Assembly (NCBI GenBank): GCA_937891325.1
Contig: CALAFU010000316.1
Span: 1 to 8,599, forward strand
Source: an uncultured Candidatus Melainabacteria bacterium
GTDB taxonomy: Bacteria > Cyanobacteriota > Vampirovibrionia > Gastranaerophilales > Gastranaerophilaceae
Direction: 5' to 3'
DNA: 8,599 bases
Below, piece after piece: positions 7,227 to 8,599 of this stretch (its first letter is position 1; every line of letters begins with the position of its first letter). The translations under genes were made by a program, and so were the position numbers. Below the pieces are notes generated by a model, which made no database searches, had not been told where the DNA came from, and saw only the letters and a program-made list of their open reading frames with translations.

Positions 7227-7916
7227 ATGATTAGAGGACGATTAACAAATTCAAATAATGATGTCCAAGAAAATGTTTTTTGGATTACAATGACCGACTT
7301 GCTTTTAGGCTTGGCGGTAATCTTTATTGTATTGTTCGTTCTTGCTATGACAGGATTTACTCAAGCTAAGTTACAAGAACAACAGCTAAAATCAGAAGTT
7401 GCCAAAGATTTAGCTCAAGAATTGAATGCTAAGAATATTAACGCTCAAATTGATTTATCAACAGGTGCAGTTAAATTATCAGACTTGCAACTGTTTGAAT
7501 TGGGGAGTTATCAACTTTCAGAAGACGGAAAAGCCTTTTTAAATAAGTTTATTCCAATTTACTTAAATGCGGTATATTCAAATCCTAAAATTGCTGATAA
7601 AGTTGTAAATATTGTAATTCAAGGACATACAGATTCACAATCTTTTGCTGGTGTAAGTTCTAAGGATTTACAGTTTGTTAAAAATATGGAATTATCAACT
7701 CAACGTGCAAACGAAGTTGCAAAATATATATTCTATACGCCTTATAACAAAGCCTATAGTGCTAAGTTACATAAAATGCTAATTGTTGAGGGTAAAAGTT
7801 TTTCTCAACCGGTTATGGTAAACGGCAAGGAAGATTACAATAAGAGCAGACGTGTAGAATTGCAATTAGTTGTTAAAAATTCAAACCTACAAGATTTCAT
7901 GGGGATAGTTAAATAA
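7227..7916 (+). CDS. OmpA-domain stator partner, MotB/ZorB-like
   Basis: The protein is 229 residues: a short cytoplasmic N-terminus, one TM helix (~18-42), a linker rich in Q/K/E (~47-75), and a C-terminal OmpA/MotB peptidoglycan-binding domain (~80-216). The TM segment opens with VFWITMTDLLLGL, in which D24 is placed like the proton-carrying Asp of MotB and ZorB (WIS-x-x-DLM pattern). The OmpA domain keeps GHTDSQ (133-138, D135), LSTQRANEV (156-164, R160) and NKSRRVEL (205-212), the residues that bind diaminopimelate-type peptidoglycan. ExbD and TolR lack such a domain, so this is a MotB/ZorB-type partner. AAGG at 7217-7220 gives a ribosome binding site six bases before the ATG, overlapping the upstream stop. 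It should dimerise inside the channel and anchor it to the wall. Confidence 0.86.
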   Translation: MIRGRLTNSNNDVQENVFWITMTDLLLGLAVIFIVLFVLAMTGFTQAKLQEQQLKSEVAKDLAQELNAKNINAQIDLSTGAVKLSDLQLFELGSYQLSEDGKAFLNKFIPIYLNAVYSNPKIADKVVNIVIQGHTDSQSFAGVSSKDLQFVKNMELSTQRANEVAKYIFYTPYNKAYSAKLHKMLIVEGKSFSQPVMVNGKEDYNKSRRVELQLVVKNSNLQDFMGIVK

Positions 7917-8599
7917 TGAACTTGAATAATGAACAAAAAATCCTTGAAACAATTAATATGATTAAACTTCATCACTTGGATATTCGTACAGTTACGATGT
8001 CTTTAAGTTTGAGAGATTGCATATCTGATTGTGCTGATAGAGTTTATGAAAATGTTTACAACAAAATTACAAAGTATGCCAAAAATTTGTATAAATATGC
8101 ACAAGATTTAGAAGATGAGTATTCGATTCCAATTATTAATAAAAGAATTGCAATTACTCCTGCCTCAATTTTGGGCGAATCTTGCAAAAATTTTGACTAT
8201 GTTAAATTGGCACAAGTTTTAAACGATGCAGCAAAAGCTGTTAATGTAAACTTTATTGGTGGTTTTTCGGCTCTTGTTGAAAAAGGCTGTACTAAAGGTG
8301 ACATTGCGCTTATTGAAAGTATTCCTGAGGCATTAGCTAAAACTGAATATATTTGCTCATCTGTAAATGTTGCAAGTTCAAAAGCTGGTATTAATATGGA
8401 TGCTGTTTTAAAAATGGCAGACATCGTAAAAAAATCAGCTGAATTAACTGCTGATAAAGATGGCTTAGGGGCAGCAAAATTAGTTTGTTTCTGTAATGCT
8501 CCGAATGACAATCCTTTTATGGCTGGAGCGTTTACAGGTTACTCTGAACCAGAATGCGCACTGAATGTTGGTGTTTCAGGTCCAGGAGTTGTAATGGCT
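7916..8599 (+). CDS. UPF0210/DUF711 (PFL-like) family protein, 3' end missing
   Basis: The frame begins with the ATG of TAATG, sharing one base with the previous stop codon, and stays open for 228 codons to the right edge; GGGGA at 7901-7905 can act as its ribosome binding site. Family hallmarks are clear: IRTVTMSLSLRDC (23-35), IPIINKRIAITP (71-82), NFIGGFSALVEKG (112-124), CSSVN (147-151), AGINMDAV (157-164), DGLGAAKLV (182-190), NPFMAGAF (199-206) and NVGVSGPGVV (217-226). The full family is about 450 residues, so nearly half is missing. The fold has been described as related to pyruvate formate-lyase barrels, but no biochemical role is established. The gene often sits next to an ACT-domain (UPF0237) gene; here its neighbour is the ZorB-like gene. 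The tight overlap implies co-translation with the stator genes, though a functional tie is unproven. Confidence 0.93.
   Translation, partial: MNLNNEQKILETINMIKLHHLDIRTVTMSLSLRDCISDCADRVYENVYNKITKYAKNLYKYAQDLEDEYSIPIINKRIAITPASILGESCKNFDYVKLAQVLNDAAKAVNVNFIGGFSALVEKGCTKGDIALIESIPEALAKTEYICSSVNVASSKAGINMDAVLKMADIVKKSAELTADKDGLGAAKLVCFCNAPNDNPFMAGAFTGYSEPECALNVGVSGPGVVMA

Noticed and set aside
6307..7916. Flagellar MotA/MotB
   Set aside because: The channel protein has three TM helices and TolQ/ZorA topology, and no flagellar genes are nearby.
8197..8511. Minus-strand frame of 104 codons
   Set aside because: It is antisense to highly conserved UPF0210 motifs.
6307..8599. A complete Zorya defence system
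   Set aside because: Only ZorA/ZorB-like genes are present; the next gene is clearly UPF0210, and no helicase, ZorC or HNH gene is in the window.

Overview
The window is AT-rich (roughly one third G+C by eye), uses the standard code (UGG for Trp, TAA stops), and is almost fully coding. It looks chromosomal, not phage or plasmid, and I saw no IS, tRNA, rRNA or CRISPR. Short intergenic gaps, clean Shine-Dalgarno sites and sigma-70-type promoters fit a gut bacterium of the Gastranaerophilales/Melainabacteria type or an AT-rich Firmicute-like lineage. The taxonomic guess is weak and rests on overall style, not on a marker gene.

Layout. Two gene blocks diverge from a 77-bp promoter region (about 6230-6306). 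Leftward (minus strand) runs a 1115-residue protein with three zinc ribbons, a degenerate class III nucleotide-cyclase fold, a degenerate STAND/AAA-type ATPase and a helical-repeat C-terminus. It is followed 10 bp later by glgA (glycogen synthase), whose ribosome binding site abuts the upstream stop codon. A good intrinsic terminator (1332-1367) closes this unit. Further left, a DHH/DHHA1 phosphoesterase of the NrnA type, with an unusual 60-residue leader, runs off the left edge. Rightward (plus strand) runs a three-gene unit: a 3-TM MotA/TolQ/ExbB-family channel protein, an OmpA-domain MotB/ZorB-like partner, and a UPF0210 (DUF711) protein that starts on the TAATG overlap and runs off the right edge.

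Interpretation. The channel plus OmpA pair has the build of a proton-driven, peptidoglycan-anchored stator. Its closest build is that of ZorA/ZorB of the Zorya antiphage system, but no ZorC, ZorD or ZorE is visible. The large divergent protein shares its promoter region. It keeps the fold signatures of a cyclase-ATPase signalling protein but lacks key catalytic residues in both domains. The most interesting hypothesis is that this protein is the cytoplasmic partner or regulator of an orphan ZorAB-like motor; this is inference from position alone. A second clear observation is that the large gene appears to have a leaderless mRNA: a perfect -10 box lies six bases before its ATG.
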